Assembly (NCBI RefSeq): GCF_030733425.1 | Contig: NZ_JASHIZ010000019.1 | Span: 1-64,000 of the forward strand | DNA length: 64,000 nt | Direction of reading: 5' to 3' | Source of the DNA: Roseovarius sp. MMSF_3350 | GTDB taxonomy: Bacteria > Pseudomonadota > Alphaproteobacteria > Rhodobacterales > Rhodobacteraceae | In this document: one piece after another, positions 16,198-24,935 of the stretch | How positions within the stretch are numbered: the stretch's first letter is position 1 | How the letters are laid out: every line of letters starts with the position of its first letter | The notes under the pieces: model-generated | What the model was told of the DNA's origin: nothing | What the model saw: the letters and a program-made list of their open reading frames with translations, nothing else | The model's database searches: none | Made by a program: the position numbers and the translations under genes

Positions 16198-16986
16198 CTA
16201 CACCGCTCCCTTTCCGGCGCGATGCAACGGCTGGTCTTCGACTGAACCCGAGAGATCCACATCTGCGGCTCCTCTCTCTCCCGAGCTCCCTCTATCGCCA
16301 TCTAGGCGATCTGTGTTTATCCGCATCAGCAGTTCTCTCAGAGTTTCCCCCTGAGCCTGAAGGTGCTTGCGCATGATTTCTGCGGCAAAATCTTCCTCTC
16401 TGTCCTCGATCGCAGAAATCAGACGGCGGTGTTCATCATAGGAATTCGCCAGTCGGCCCGGCACAGCACCCTGAGCATTGCGCAACAATCGCATTCGGTT
16501 ACGCAAAAGAAGAACATCGCGTTCAAGCAGCGTATTCCCGGCCGCGCGATAGATGCATTCGTGGAATTTTTCATTTACATTGTAATAGAGTCCTGAGTCA
16601 TTTGCCTTTGCCGCCTCGGCGCATTCCTCATTATGGCTGCGCATTGCATCAATAACATCCTCTGTACGCCGTCTGGCGGCCAACCGCGCACATGATGCCT
16701 CAAGCTCTCCCATCATTTCGAAGAGTTCCAAGACGTCACGGATCGTAAGTTGCGCGACGATTGGCCGTCTGTTGGGTCGCAACTCGACAAGACCAAGCGC
16801 AGCAAGATGCCGCAGGGCCTCACGGGCCGGGGTCCTTGAAACACCAAACTCTTTAGCAACCCAGCTTTCTGACAGCACGTCGCCGGCTTTTAGCTGATTT
16901 GACAAAATGCGCTCTCCAAGCGCGTTTCGGACCACCTCTGCGCGAAGATATGACGATTTCTTCATGTTGTCATCAACCATAACCAA
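16198..16986 (-). CDS. GntR-family regulator with FCD domain
   Basis: The protein of about 260 residues has an N-terminal winged helix (LSESWVAKEFGVSRTPAREALRHLAALGLVELRPNRRPIV, about residues 38-77) and an all-helical FCD ligand-binding domain with the metal-site His residues of the family (SHNEE, NEKFHECIYRAAG). It probably represses the TRAP/catabolic operon that follows in the same direction 94 bases downstream and releases DNA when the imported acid or a metabolite binds. The start codon is uncertain (16986, 16980 or 16965); none has a strong ribosome-binding site. Confidence 0.88.
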   Translation of the reverse strand: MVMVDDNMKKSSYLRAEVVRNALGERILSNQLKAGDVLSESWVAKEFGVSRTPAREALRHLAALGLVELRPNRRPIVAQLTIRDVLELFEMMGELEASCARLAARRRTEDVIDAMRSHNEECAEAAKANDSGLYYNVNEKFHECIYRAAGNTLLERDVLLLRNRMRLLRNAQGAVPGRLANSYDEHRRLISAIEDREEDFAAEIMRKHLQAQGETLRELLMRINTDRLDGDRGSSGERGAADVDLSGSVEDQPLHRAGKGAV

Positions 16987-17015
16987 ACGCTCTATGACTC
17001 CGATTCGAATTTAAC

Positions 17016-17045
17016 TGTATAAAAGTTTATATAAAATGTATACAC
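17016..17045. promoter_or_regulatory. Palindromic operator candidate for the GntR regulator
   Basis: The perfect palindrome TGTATACA lies at 17037-17044, with a related half-site CTGTATA at about 17015-17021, in an AT-rich stretch before the regulator gene. FCD-type GntR proteins commonly bind sites of the TTGTATACAA kind (family knowledge). Autorepression of the whole minus-strand operon is inferred. Confidence 0.5.
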
Positions 17046-17347
17046 TTTTACAAGGTGATTTGTCAATGAGGGTTGCCAGCGGTCATGTGGGTGCTGTCAT
17101 GTGTGGACGTATATGGACCCCGCCTGATTGCAACGGTCTGGTTGGGTCAGGTTTGGTGATCACGATTGCTGACGTATATCCGGCTTCTCTGAGCGGCCCG
17201 ATACATCGTCGCCGCGAGCCCCGATTGGACCTGTCACGCTTTCGTGCCTTTGTGGTTGCTCGCTTAAGCGCCCATTCTTTCCCAGGCCATGGGGCTTTCC
17301 CAACCGTGGGTTAAATATCCGCGTCACAAATCAACTTCGGTAAAAAC
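17046..17347. other. Non-coding gap between the catabolic operon and the prophage remnant
   Basis: No gene, repeat or clear hairpin was recognised in these 302 bases. The short reading frames present have no recognisable domain. This is probably the junction between the operon's promoter region and older prophage DNA. Confidence 0.4.
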
Positions 17348-17611
17348 TCACCGCCTATTTGCCAATCTCGTCGGCAGATCGGTGAGCGTCTCACTGAGGA
17401 AGGCGACCGGGTCAATATCCAAAACCTTCAGAATGATGAACACCTCGACGACGTCGAGACGCCGCTCACCGAGTTCATACTTGGCGACGAATGACGGGGG
17501 CTTGCCGAGTTTACTGGCCAAGGCAGCCTGCGAGACACCACGGTCGCGCCGTGCCGCCACCATGGCCTGCAGGAATTCCTGATACGGTTTAGATCTGACA
17601 GTTCCGGCCAC
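17348..17611 (-). CDS. Small XRE-type helix-turn-helix regulator
   Basis: The 87-residue protein is essentially one HTH_3 domain: LQAMVAARRDRGVSQAALAS, then KLGKPPSFVAKYELGERRLDV split across the recognition helix and wing. It starts at a GTG (17611). Such proteins act as prophage or plasmid repressors. Its position beside the terminase and methylase remnants suggests a decayed prophage regulator. Its targets are unknown. Confidence 0.82.
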   Translation of the reverse strand: MAGTVRSKPYQEFLQAMVAARRDRGVSQAALASKLGKPPSFVAKYELGERRLDVVEVFIILKVLDIDPVAFLSETLTDLPTRLANRR

Positions 17612-17723
17612 GCGCCATGTCTCTTTCCAGTGGACATGTGCAGATACGCTCGTTAGTCAAATACTCCCAAAACGGGATTAATGTTCTTGCCTTATCAACC
17701 ATGTAACAAAGGAAATCGGACGA

Positions 17724-18455
17724 ATGCGAGCTAAGCGATTTTTCACAAAACTTTGGCGTGCCGGCGTGATCATCGCTGCGCTGGCGTTTGCGATGCAGCT
17801 CAATCCGCATGTCGCGCAGGTGCTTACGCTTGGGGTGGCCCTGATCTGTGGGGTGGCTCTGATCCGCCCCTTTAACTGGCTGGGTCTGGGGAGCCGTGTC
17901 TTCTCGGGTTTGTTGTTTGTTGTCGTCGGCTTCGTGATGGCACCGCTCAGCCTCATCAAAGCCGATGAGGCGTGGAATGCACATCTTGCACAACTCAAGG
18001 AGGTCGATGCGGTCGCCTATCTCGAAGAGATCTAACATGTCGATCCGGACCGGTGGTATCGCGAACTTAAGGTACTTGCGCCAGAACGCTACGAAGAAGA
18101 AAGGCAACGGCGCGCGCGCATCAAGGCGGAAGAGGAAAAGGCCCGGCAAAAGGAACGCGCAGAGCGTCGCGCTGCGCAATGCGGCGAGGGGAACGCGACC
18201 AACGCCTATTTCTATACCCAGGCCTTCGTCGAACAACGCCTCAAATCGCCATCGACCGCGGATTTTCCGAGTACTCACACCCGCAATGCGGTGAGTGCCT
18301 ATCCGATCGGGGGTTGCGTGTTCGAAGTCAGCGGATATGTCGATGCGCAAAACGGCTTTGGAGCAACGCTGCGCACCTATTTTCTGGCAAAGATCAAGCG
18401 CCTGCCTGAGCAGGACTCGTGGCGTCTGATCGATCTGCAATTCCTTACGAACTGA
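17724..18455 (+). pseudogene. Conserved membrane protein broken by one in-frame TAA
   Basis: Residues 1-103 (17724-18032) contain two hydrophobic segments (VIIAALAFAMQL and LGVALICGVALIRPF with FSGLLFVVVGFVMAPL). A TAA at 18033-18035 interrupts the frame, which then continues without a break to TGA at 18453-18455. That second part has a charged coiled stretch (RARIKAEEEKARQKERAERR) and a domain with KSPSTADFP and FEVSGYVDAQNGFGA. Both halves make sense as one 243-codon protein of unknown function often seen in phage and mobile-element contexts. A point nonsense mutation or a sequencing error is the simplest explanation. Confidence 0.7.
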
Positions 18456-18506
18456 TGAGGGAAACTGCCGAAATCGGGATGTCAGTTCTGGTCCTCCAAC
18501 CCGCGC

Positions 18507-18536
18507 AAAAAAAAGGCCGGCTCACCTGAGCCGGCC
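18507..18536 (-). terminator. Rho-independent terminator (minus strand)
   Basis: A perfect 10-bp stem (GGCCGGCTCA at 18515-18524 with TGAGCCGGCC at 18527-18536) and a 2-base gap is followed, on the minus strand, by eight T bases (complement of 18507-18514). It is a textbook terminator for minus-strand transcription coming from the terminase and methylase side. Confidence 0.88.
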
Positions 18537-18743
18537 AGTCTAACAGGGAGGTAGGAGATAACGTATCTCCGACTTTCACCATATCATGATATTGCCGCTC
18601 CAGCCGCTTCCTGAACCAGTAAAACCGGCGCCTGTGCCTTTCCGACATCACCTGCGGAATGCGTGTCGGCATAAAGCGTGGTGGGGGCGGGCTATGTGGG
18701 TGTGTTCGGGCACGAATGCCCCCGTACTGGGCGTCCCCAGATC

Positions 18744-19920
18744 TCACCGGCGTCTGGGGCGTCGGTTGGCACGCTCCTGTCGTTCTTTGTTGATCGGGTG
18801 GTTGCGTCCAAGCGAGCGCCAAAAGCCGACTCCTTTCGTCCAGTTCAGGAATTGGCTGAAACTGTCGACCTGATCGTCGTAGCGGCCCCGGGGAAAACTC
18901 TGCAGTTCCCGTTTGAAATCCGCAAGCCACGGAGCGTCAGTCGGAAGATGGACAAGTCCTTCCTCGATAGGGGCACAGGCCGCGTTGAAACGGATTTCCT
19001 TATCTTCGGACACATTGATGGGAATGTGCTGTTGATACTCGTTGCGCCGAAACTCCTGAAGTAAGGGTTTGCCGCTGGCCGCATCCTCGATCAGGACCCG
19101 ATCCGCTTGCCAGCTGTCGCAAAGCGAGAAGGCCTTGCGTTTCAGGTCCGGAAAGTCGAGCTGGGTGCGAATGACGTCGAGCAGATATCAGCGCCGCTCC
19201 CGAAACCCCCAGATCGTGCAGACCGAATAATCTGCCCGGGGATCGGCTGACATCCCGGTGTCCCAGCTTTGCACGATCAACTCATACTCGGAGCGCTCAA
19301 GCGGGGTGTCGTAGCTGCCAAACCATTCCCACCGCAGGGGTGAGCCATCGGGGGCGATGGGGTTTTGCTGATACTGACAGTTGAACGCCGCCGCTCCCAT
19401 TTCCTTACGCATCTCGTTAAGCGTGCTGAGGGGCAGGTTCTTGGGAAACAGTGCTTTCCCCGCCTTGCGCAGGTGGGTTTCGCCGCGAGGTAGCGCAATG
19501 CGCTCATCTTGTTCGGCGATGGCTGGCAGGTTCAGATGCCGATAGGTGCCTTTCTTGAGGAGATATCCTGGCGGATCCAGTTCATGCAGACGCTGGGCGA
19601 TCATTGCGACCCGCCCTTCGGCGGGCTTGTCGAAGCGTGAAAGCAACGTGCCCTCAATGAAGTTTTGCGCGCGTTCGAGTTCGACCTCCGAGGCAGCGTC
19701 CTGGGCTTTCAGAAGATCATCGATGATGATGTAATCGGCACCATGGCCAGTGACAGCGCCACCCAGCGAGACGGCTTTGCGACTGCCGCCCATGGTGGTG
19801 TGAAACGCATCTGCTGTATTTTGGCGTTTGCTCAGGCGGGTGTGGCGAAAGGCCCGTTTGTACCACTCTGACTGCATGACGCGCCGGCAATCCTCGGAGT
19901 GTTTGCGCGCGACAACAACA
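18744..19920 (-). pseudogene. Phage terminase large subunit, truncated and with a nonsense codon
   Basis: The frame from about 19920 to 19191 encodes a terminase ATPase part lacking its N-terminus: VVVARKHSEDCRRVMQSEWY, GADYIIIDD (Walker B), QRLHELDPPGYLL and NCQYQQNPI. It stops at TGA 19188-19190 and continues in the same frame to 18744 with YLLDVIRTQLDFPDLK, SVSEDKEIRFNA-like sequence and FPRGRYDDQVDSFSQFLNW, the nuclease-domain end of terminases. The stop replaces what is probably a Trp codon (TGG to TGA). The N-terminal Walker A region was lost in a deletion that joined this gene to the methylase gene. Confidence 0.82.
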
Positions 19921-20788
19921 GGCCTTCGGCTTTGCCGGCCATGATGAGATCGCTCACGTGCCGCCAGTCCATGCAAATCATGCAGATACCGCCATCGGTG
20001 AGCAGAGCGGTACTTTCGCGAATGAATTTGCGCAGGAAACCCTGGAACTCGCTCTCGCTCATCTCGCCCACGCTCATCGCGAAATCACGATGTCCGCTGT
20101 GATCGCCCGTTCGCACATGGCCGTTGATCGGCACGCTATAGGGCGGGTCGGTAAAGATCATGCGGGCCGTTTCATCGCCCATGAGACTGCGATAGATCGC
20201 CGGGTTCGGGGCATCGCCACAAACCAACCGATGGCATCCCAATTGCCAGACCTCTCCGGGGCGCGCGACGGGATTAGCCTTCGGATCCGGATCCTCCACG
20301 GTTTCGGGGGAGGCGGATGGCGCGGTGGTGCTAACGCCATCGAGGATGATATCCAACTCCGGCGTGTCAAACCCGGTGAGGGTGACATCGAACTCGAGGC
20401 TATCTGCGAGATCGAGATCGCTCAGGTCGAGAATTTCGAGGCGCAGAACCTCGTCATCCCAGGTCGATAGTTCCGCGATGCGATTATCGGCGATACGGTA
20501 GGCCTTGATCTGGGCTTCGCTCAGATGTTCGAGCCGGACGGTTGGCACCGTTGTGAGCCCAAGGCGTTTGGCGGCGTCATACCGGCCATGCCCGGCGATG
20601 ATGGCGTGATCACGATCGATGAGCACGGGGTTGTTGAAGCCGAATTCGCGGATCGACCGGGCAATGAGATCGATCTGTTTGTCGCTATGTTGGCGCGCAT
20701 TGCGCGCGTAAGGCTTTAGCCGATCAAGCGGCAAAGTGGTTATCTCTGGCGCTTTGCCCGACTGCGAAAGAGGTTTGTGTTCAGACAT
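19832..20788 (-). pseudogene. ParB-domain DNA methyltransferase, C-terminally cut by a deletion
   Basis: The protein starts at 20788 (after AAGGTGACATTT) with a ParB/Srx-like domain (LPLDRLKPYARNARQHSDKQ, then NNPVLIDRDHAIIAGHGRYDA). It continues into an adenine/cytosine-N4 methylase domain with FTDPPYSVPING (motif IV) and CMICMDWRHVSDL. Homology stops near AGKAEGLLL at about 19915, after roughly 290 residues. The rest, to the stop at 19832, is terminase DNA read out of frame. The S-adenosylmethionine motif, which is C-terminal in this class, is missing, so it is probably inactive. Such ParB-methylases sit beside terminases in rhodobacterial prophages. Confidence 0.82.
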
Positions 20789-21111
20789 AAATGTCACCTT
20801 TATGGTTTCGAGCCCGTAGGCCATTTCTGTGAAACCAAGATCCGGAGACAAAAGAGCAGCGACTCAACGTCATCCCCGACCTTTCGGTCCGGACCTTGGT
20901 TGAGGCTGCTTCCTGCCGACTTGTGATAAGCCGCGCTTTAACCCAAGATTGGGTCAGGTAAGACTGCCTGTTAATGTTCGGCCACATGATTTAAGCGGCC
21001 GCTATGCAATCATGAGATAGCAAGAACACTGCGTGCTTGCAATAGGGAAATGTGCTTTATTTCGTCGTAAGTCATTGATGTTGACGAAAAATTCGGGGTG
21101 TCCTACCAGGT
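20789..21111. other. Gap between prophage remnant and ISKra4 fragment
   Basis: No gene was recognised in these 323 bases. The right part (from about 21080) may be degenerate upstream sequence of the ISKra4 transposase whose readable frame begins at 21112. The left part holds the leader of the methylase gene. Confidence 0.35.
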
Positions 21112-21684
21112 TTGGTGAGCCATGTCAGAACGGCAACCGGCCGGCCCGTCACACACATTCTGGACTGGTGGCATATCTCGATGCGGATCAAACACATCGA
21201 AAATGCTGCGGCAGGCCTTCAGGAGCGCTGTGCGGGTCGAAAGGGTGCCGACAAGCTGCCCTGGCTGGCGAAACGTCTTCGATGGCTGATTTGGCACGGC
21301 CAAACCACCAAGGCCTTGGTGGGGCTTCGTCACCTGCGCTGGCGTGCTGAGAGCTTGCAGGACCTCACCCGACCATTGGTGGGTCTGGCCATCCAGCGTA
21401 TCCGAAAGCGCGGCGAATTTCTCGCGACCTACCTCGAGAACAACGCTGGCTCCATTGCGGACTACGGCAAGCGCCACCGGGACGGTCATCCGGTCTCGAC
21501 GTCTCGTGCAGAGGGCTGCGTCGATGATCTTGCCAACCTCCGCATGGGAAAACGTCGAAGGATGCGTTGGTCACCCAAGGGCGCGCACCGCGTTGCGATC
21601 ACAAGAGCCGCTGTGCTAGATGGAAGACTTAACGTGTCGCATCGACCAAAGGCTGCTTGACCCCCAACTTCTTTCCACTCCCCT
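21112..21684 (+). pseudogene. ISKra4-family transposase, C-terminal half (copy 2)
   Basis: The 182-codon frame (to stop 21658-21660) covers the second half of an ISKra4 transposase: VTHILDWWHISMRIKHIENA (an Asp of the catalytic core), HLRWRAESL, YGKRHRDGHPVSTSRAEGCV (probable catalytic Glu region) and MRWSPKGAHRVAITRAAVLDG. The first half is absent. The right terminus ends in TTTCCACTCCCC near 21684 and runs straight into the truncated end of an ABC permease gene, so this copy inserted into, or recombined with, an ABC transporter operon. Confidence 0.82.
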
Positions 21685-21757
21685 GATGATCGCGATGACG
21701 GTCCTACTGATCGTCGTAATCGATCGAATCCTTGGAATTCAGAAAGTAGCTGGCTGA
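21683..21757 (+). pseudogene. C-terminal tail of an ABC-transporter permease
   Basis: A frame of 24 codons ending at TGA 21755-21757 reads LMIAMTVLLIVVIDRILGIQ and so on, a final transmembrane helix plus short cytoplasmic tail typical of binding-protein-dependent permeases. It stops one base before the ATG of the ATPase gene, as expected in an operon. Everything upstream was replaced by the ISKra4 fragment, so the importer is incomplete here. Confidence 0.55.
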
Positions 21758-21758
21758 C

Positions 21759-22844
21759 ATGACGACTGACACCAACAGTGCCGTTAGGCTTGACAACGTA
21801 TCGAAGACTTATGGAACGGTGCAGGTGATCAAAGACCTTTCACTGTCGATCGAGAAGGGCGAATTCGTCAGCCTCCTCGGCCCCAGCGGATGCGGGAAGA
21901 CGACTCTGTTGCGCATGATCGCCGGCCTTGAGGACGTGACGTCGGGCACCGTACTGATCGGCAAGACCGACGCGACGAATTTACCCCCTGAAATGCGGGA
22001 CATTTCGATGGTCTTTCAGTCTTACGCGCTTCTTCCGCATCTTACGGTGAGAGAGAACGTGATGTTTCCCCTCAGGATGCGCCGGCTTGGGACTAAGCGC
22101 GAGCAGGTCTTGCGGGCGGAGGGGACGTTGGACCTGGTTCAATTGCGGCACCTTGCAGACCGCAAGCCAGCGGAGCTGTCCGGTGGTCAGCAACAGCGCG
22201 TTGCCATTGCGCGCGCGGTGGTGTCTCAACCTCAGGTTCTTCTGTTGGACGAACCGCTTTCGAACCTCGACGCTAAACTGCGCGAAAACATGCAGGAGGA
22301 GCTAATTCGTCTTCACCGGCAAACCGGTTTGACAACAGTGTTCGTGACCCACGACCCGAAAGAGGCGCTCAGCCTGTCCGACCGTATCGTGCTGCTCAAT
22401 GGTGGCAATATTGAGCAGGTAGGATCGCCCAAGGAAATCTACGCCGAACCCCGGACGCGTTTCGCAGCTACGTTCATGGGAGCCGGCAACCTCATCGACG
22501 CCGTATTCGAGAACCGGGGGACGTCCTGCTCCGCCATTGTCGGTGATCAGCGCATTCCGCTAGGCAGAAGAGACCTCTCCGACGGTGCAAAAGTGACCTT
22601 GATGCTGCGGCAGGAAGCCATTCAAATCCACGACAACCCGGGGGATGGCGATCTGCGCGCGCAAGTGCGGACGCGCATATACTTGGGGGGTCGCTCTCGG
22701 TACGTCCTTGATGTGGGCGGGCAGGAACTCCGCTGTCTTGCGGATGCGGCAAAGGATTGGGCGCAAGGGCAGGACCTTGGCCTGAGCGTAGAGCCTGAAG
22801 CTGTCCACGTCGTTTCAGACGGGACTGTTGCATTAATCAATTGA
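21759..22844 (+). CDS. ABC transporter ATP-binding protein (PotA/UgpC-like)
   Basis: The 361-residue ATPase is complete: Walker A GPSGCGKTT (about residue 41), Q-loop FQSYALLPHL, signature LSGGQQQR, Walker B VLLLDEPLSNLD and switch His in FVTHD. A C-terminal TOBE_2 domain (residues about 280-350) is usual for importers of polyamines, iron or sugars. It would energise the permease whose last 24 codons lie just upstream. With the permease and binding-protein genes lost, it is probably an orphan, perhaps unexpressed after IS insertion. Confidence 0.9.
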   Translation: MTTDTNSAVRLDNVSKTYGTVQVIKDLSLSIEKGEFVSLLGPSGCGKTTLLRMIAGLEDVTSGTVLIGKTDATNLPPEMRDISMVFQSYALLPHLTVRENVMFPLRMRRLGTKREQVLRAEGTLDLVQLRHLADRKPAELSGGQQQRVAIARAVVSQPQVLLLDEPLSNLDAKLRENMQEELIRLHRQTGLTTVFVTHDPKEALSLSDRIVLLNGGNIEQVGSPKEIYAEPRTRFAATFMGAGNLIDAVFENRGTSCSAIVGDQRIPLGRRDLSDGAKVTLMLRQEAIQIHDNPGDGDLRAQVRTRIYLGGRSRYVLDVGGQELRCLADAAKDWAQGQDLGLSVEPEAVHVVSDGTVALIN

Positions 22845-22859
22845 GTTCAATCGGCTTTG

Positions 22860-23101
22860 TCAGTTTGCTGATGTCAGGCTGAGTTTCTTGGTGACGGTGA
22901 TGGTCACGCAGTCAATTCGTTGGAATAACCGGTCCACAGCGAGAGTGCGGCGTTCCAGCGTACAAATCTCATGTGATCGCGACTCGCCCCAACCAAATTC
23001 CGTCTCCAACATTATCCTGAATTTCATCTCCATCCCTCCTGCAGAAACAGCGAGACTTTAGATCAGAAACTTCTGGTATCCCCACATTCTTTCCACTCCC
23101 G
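22860..23101 (-). pseudogene. ISKra4-type element, left end and transposase N-terminus
   Basis: On the minus strand, a terminus (CGGGAGTGGAAAGAATGTGG from 23101) matches the reverse complement of the right ends at 21684 and elsewhere. It is followed by GGAGGG and a 57-codon frame starting at 23033 (MEMKFRIMLETEFGWGESRS). That reads like the beginning of ISKra4-family transposases, then loses homology and stops at 22860. It is thus the 5' part of a broken copy, in opposite orientation to the 3' fragments. It truncates the DUF1403 gene at 23102. Confidence 0.55.
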
Positions 23102-23560
23102 GTCAAGCGTGCCTCACTGGTGTTGGAGGCGGTGCTGCGCGAGGCGCCGCGGGCCGACGTTCCGGGGCTGATCCTTGCGGATGCGGCCCTTGCCCAAGCC
23201 CTCGGTTGGGACCATCTCGTGCCGCTGCTGGCCTCGGGCCTGAAACGCGCCGAACTGCGCGAGCCTGGGGAAGACTTGCGGCTGGCCTGTCATCGCGCGC
23301 TCACCTCGTCGGCGGCCGAGGCCGTGCGCCTCGCTGCCGATCTCGCGCGTCGTGCGGCGTATCTGAAAGCGGTCGCTCCGAAACTGCGGGCCAAGCGGGC
23401 CGGCGACGCGGTCGAGATGTTCCTGACCCGCGATGCCGTCGCCCCCTCCGAGTTGCCTATGCAGGATCGGGCCGCGCGGCGGCTCTGTGACCGGTTGGTT
23501 GACCTCGGCGCGATACGCGAACTGACCGGGCGCGACACCTTTCGGCTGTATGGGGTGTAG
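23102..23560 (+). pseudogene. DUF1403 family protein, 5'-truncated by an IS end
   Basis: The frame is open from 23102, immediately after the ISKra4 terminus, to TAG 23558-23560 (about 152 codons). It lacks the N-terminal half of DUF1403 proteins. Recognisable segments are DVPGLILADAALAQALGWDH, LRAKRAGDAVEMFLTRDAV and the C-terminus RELTGRDTFRLYGV shared with positions 1-62. In the other copy this gene overlaps scpB; here a toxin-antitoxin pair lies between. Confidence 0.7.
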
Positions 23561-23660
23561 TGATGGCGAGTGGATCGGTGATAGAGGGCGGTTGTGGGTT
23601 GGATGTTCAAATAGTATGATTAGATATGAACAGGTATGACAATCAAGGCGGAGGCATATC

Positions 23661-23927
23661 ATGTCCAGACTGACGATTTCGATGCCCGATCAGATGAACG
23701 ATTGGGTCGAGGCGCAGGTCAGCGCAGGCCGTTATGGCAATGTGAGCGAGTATTTTCGCGATCTGGTGCGGCGCGATCAGGAACGCCGGGAGGCGGCGTT
23801 TGATGATCTGCGCAACATGCTGGAGCGGGCCGAGGCCGGGGGCGTCAGCACGCGTGGCTTGAGCGACATCATGGCCGCCGCACGCGAGGAAGCGCGGCAA
23901 AAGGGCCTGCTACGTGGCGAGGATTGA
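23661..23927 (+). CDS. ParD-family antitoxin
   Basis: The 88-residue protein starts MSRLTISMPDQMNDWVEAQV, a ribbon-helix-helix DNA-binding domain with the conserved GRYGNVSEYFRDLVRRDQE. The acidic C-terminus wraps around the toxin. It binds its own promoter together with ParE and keeps the toxin inactive. The stop overlaps the toxin start by 14 bases. The ribosome-binding site is GGCGGAGG. Confidence 0.93.
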   Translation: MSRLTISMPDQMNDWVEAQVSAGRYGNVSEYFRDLVRRDQERREAAFDDLRNMLERAEAGGVSTRGLSDIMAAAREEARQKGLLRGED

Positions 23928-24207
23928 AATTTCCCGTGATGCCGAGCGCGACCTGATCGACATCTACCTGTATGGGATCGAAGAGTTTGGTCTGCATCAG
24001 GCCGAACAGTATAGCGAGGTACTTTATGGCCGGATCGAAACCGTGGCGGAAAACCCGAGTTTCGGCTCGGATTATGGATATGTGAGCGAAGGGGTGCGGC
24101 GCTATGAGAGCGTCTCTCACGCTGTTTACTATCGGCAGATTGCGGGCGGTATTCGTGTCCTTCGGGTTCTGCACGGGCACATGGACCCCGGGCGGCATCT
24201 TGGGTGA
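23914..24207 (+). CDS. ParE-family toxin (RelE/ParE superfamily)
   Basis: The 97-residue protein has the ParE pattern IEISRDAERDLIDIYLYGIE, NPSFGSDYGYV, YESVSHAVYYR and IRVLRVLHGHMDPGRHL. ParE toxins poison DNA gyrase and stabilise plasmids by killing cells that lose the element. It begins with GTG at 23914 inside the antitoxin gene. The pair is inserted between a DUF1403 and an ScpB-like gene that are directly fused in the other copy. Confidence 0.93.
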   Translation: MARIEISRDAERDLIDIYLYGIEEFGLHQAEQYSEVLYGRIETVAENPSFGSDYGYVSEGVRRYESVSHAVYYRQIAGGIRVLRVLHGHMDPGRHLG

Positions 24208-24269
24208 CCGGGATGTATGTGGCCCGTTGCGGAGGAGGCTGGGCATGATCTGCTGCTCTGGAGCCTGAG

Positions 24270-24872
24270 ATGGCCATAGACCGACCCGACCCCGATCTTG
24301 ACCGCGAGTTGTCCGACCTGCCGCCGGAGTTGCGCTGGCGCGAATGGATGCGCCGGATCGAGGCGGTGCTCTTTGCTTCTGCCTCGCCAGTGTCGCGTGA
24401 AGACCTGGCCCGCGTGTTGGGGCAGGGGGCTTCGGTCGATCTGCTGATCAAGGACCTCGCCGCCGATCTCGAGGACAGGGCCTTCGAGATTGCTCAAGTC
24501 GCCGGTGGGTGGATGTTTCGGACACGGGTTGCCTATGCGCCCGCGATCCGCGCTGCGGCGGATGTCGGGAATCAATTGCTGAATCTGAGCGAGTTCGATG
24601 TCGCGGTGCTGGCCGCGATCGCCTACCATCAGCCGATCACCCGCGATGGACTGAAGGATATCTTCGGTAAGGAGATCAGCCGCGACCTGATCGGGCGGCT
24701 GCATGCACGCGGTCTCATAGGCACGGGACCACGGTCGCCGCGGCGCGGGGCGCCCTATACCTACGTAACGACGGATCAGTTCCTGGTCGCCTTCGATCTG
24801 GAGTCGCTGCAAGACCTGCCGGATCGGGAGCAGCTGGAAGATGCGGGCGTGTTGTCCGAGACTGGGACATGA
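24270..24872 (+). CDS. ScpB-like protein, second copy
   Basis: The 200-residue protein is collinear with the one at 59-658, sharing DRELSDLPPELRWREWM, RIEAVLFASASPVSREDLAR, QVAGGWMFRT, AYHQPITRDGLKDIFGKEIS and GPRSPRRGAPYTYVTTD. The winged-helix ScpB fold is expected. The copies differ at many positions, so they are diverged paralogues rather than a recent duplication. No condensin partner is nearby. Function on this element is unknown. Confidence 0.75.
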   Translation: MAIDRPDPDLDRELSDLPPELRWREWMRRIEAVLFASASPVSREDLARVLGQGASVDLLIKDLAADLEDRAFEIAQVAGGWMFRTRVAYAPAIRAAADVGNQLLNLSEFDVAVLAAIAYHQPITRDGLKDIFGKEISRDLIGRLHARGLIGTGPRSPRRGAPYTYVTTDQFLVAFDLESLQDLPDREQLEDAGVLSETGT

Positions 24873-24935
24873 GCCTGTTTGTCACTGTACCCTAATTGAT
24901 CAGAATCCAGTCTGAAATTGTCCCATAAAATCAAT

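Noticed and set aside
17724..18455. Programmed stop-codon readthrough or selenocysteine coding in the interrupted genes
   Set aside because: Two different stops (TAA and TGA) occur in two neighbouring prophage genes, one of which is also truncated by a deletion. Decay or sequence error explains both without special recoding, and no selenocysteine insertion element was evident.
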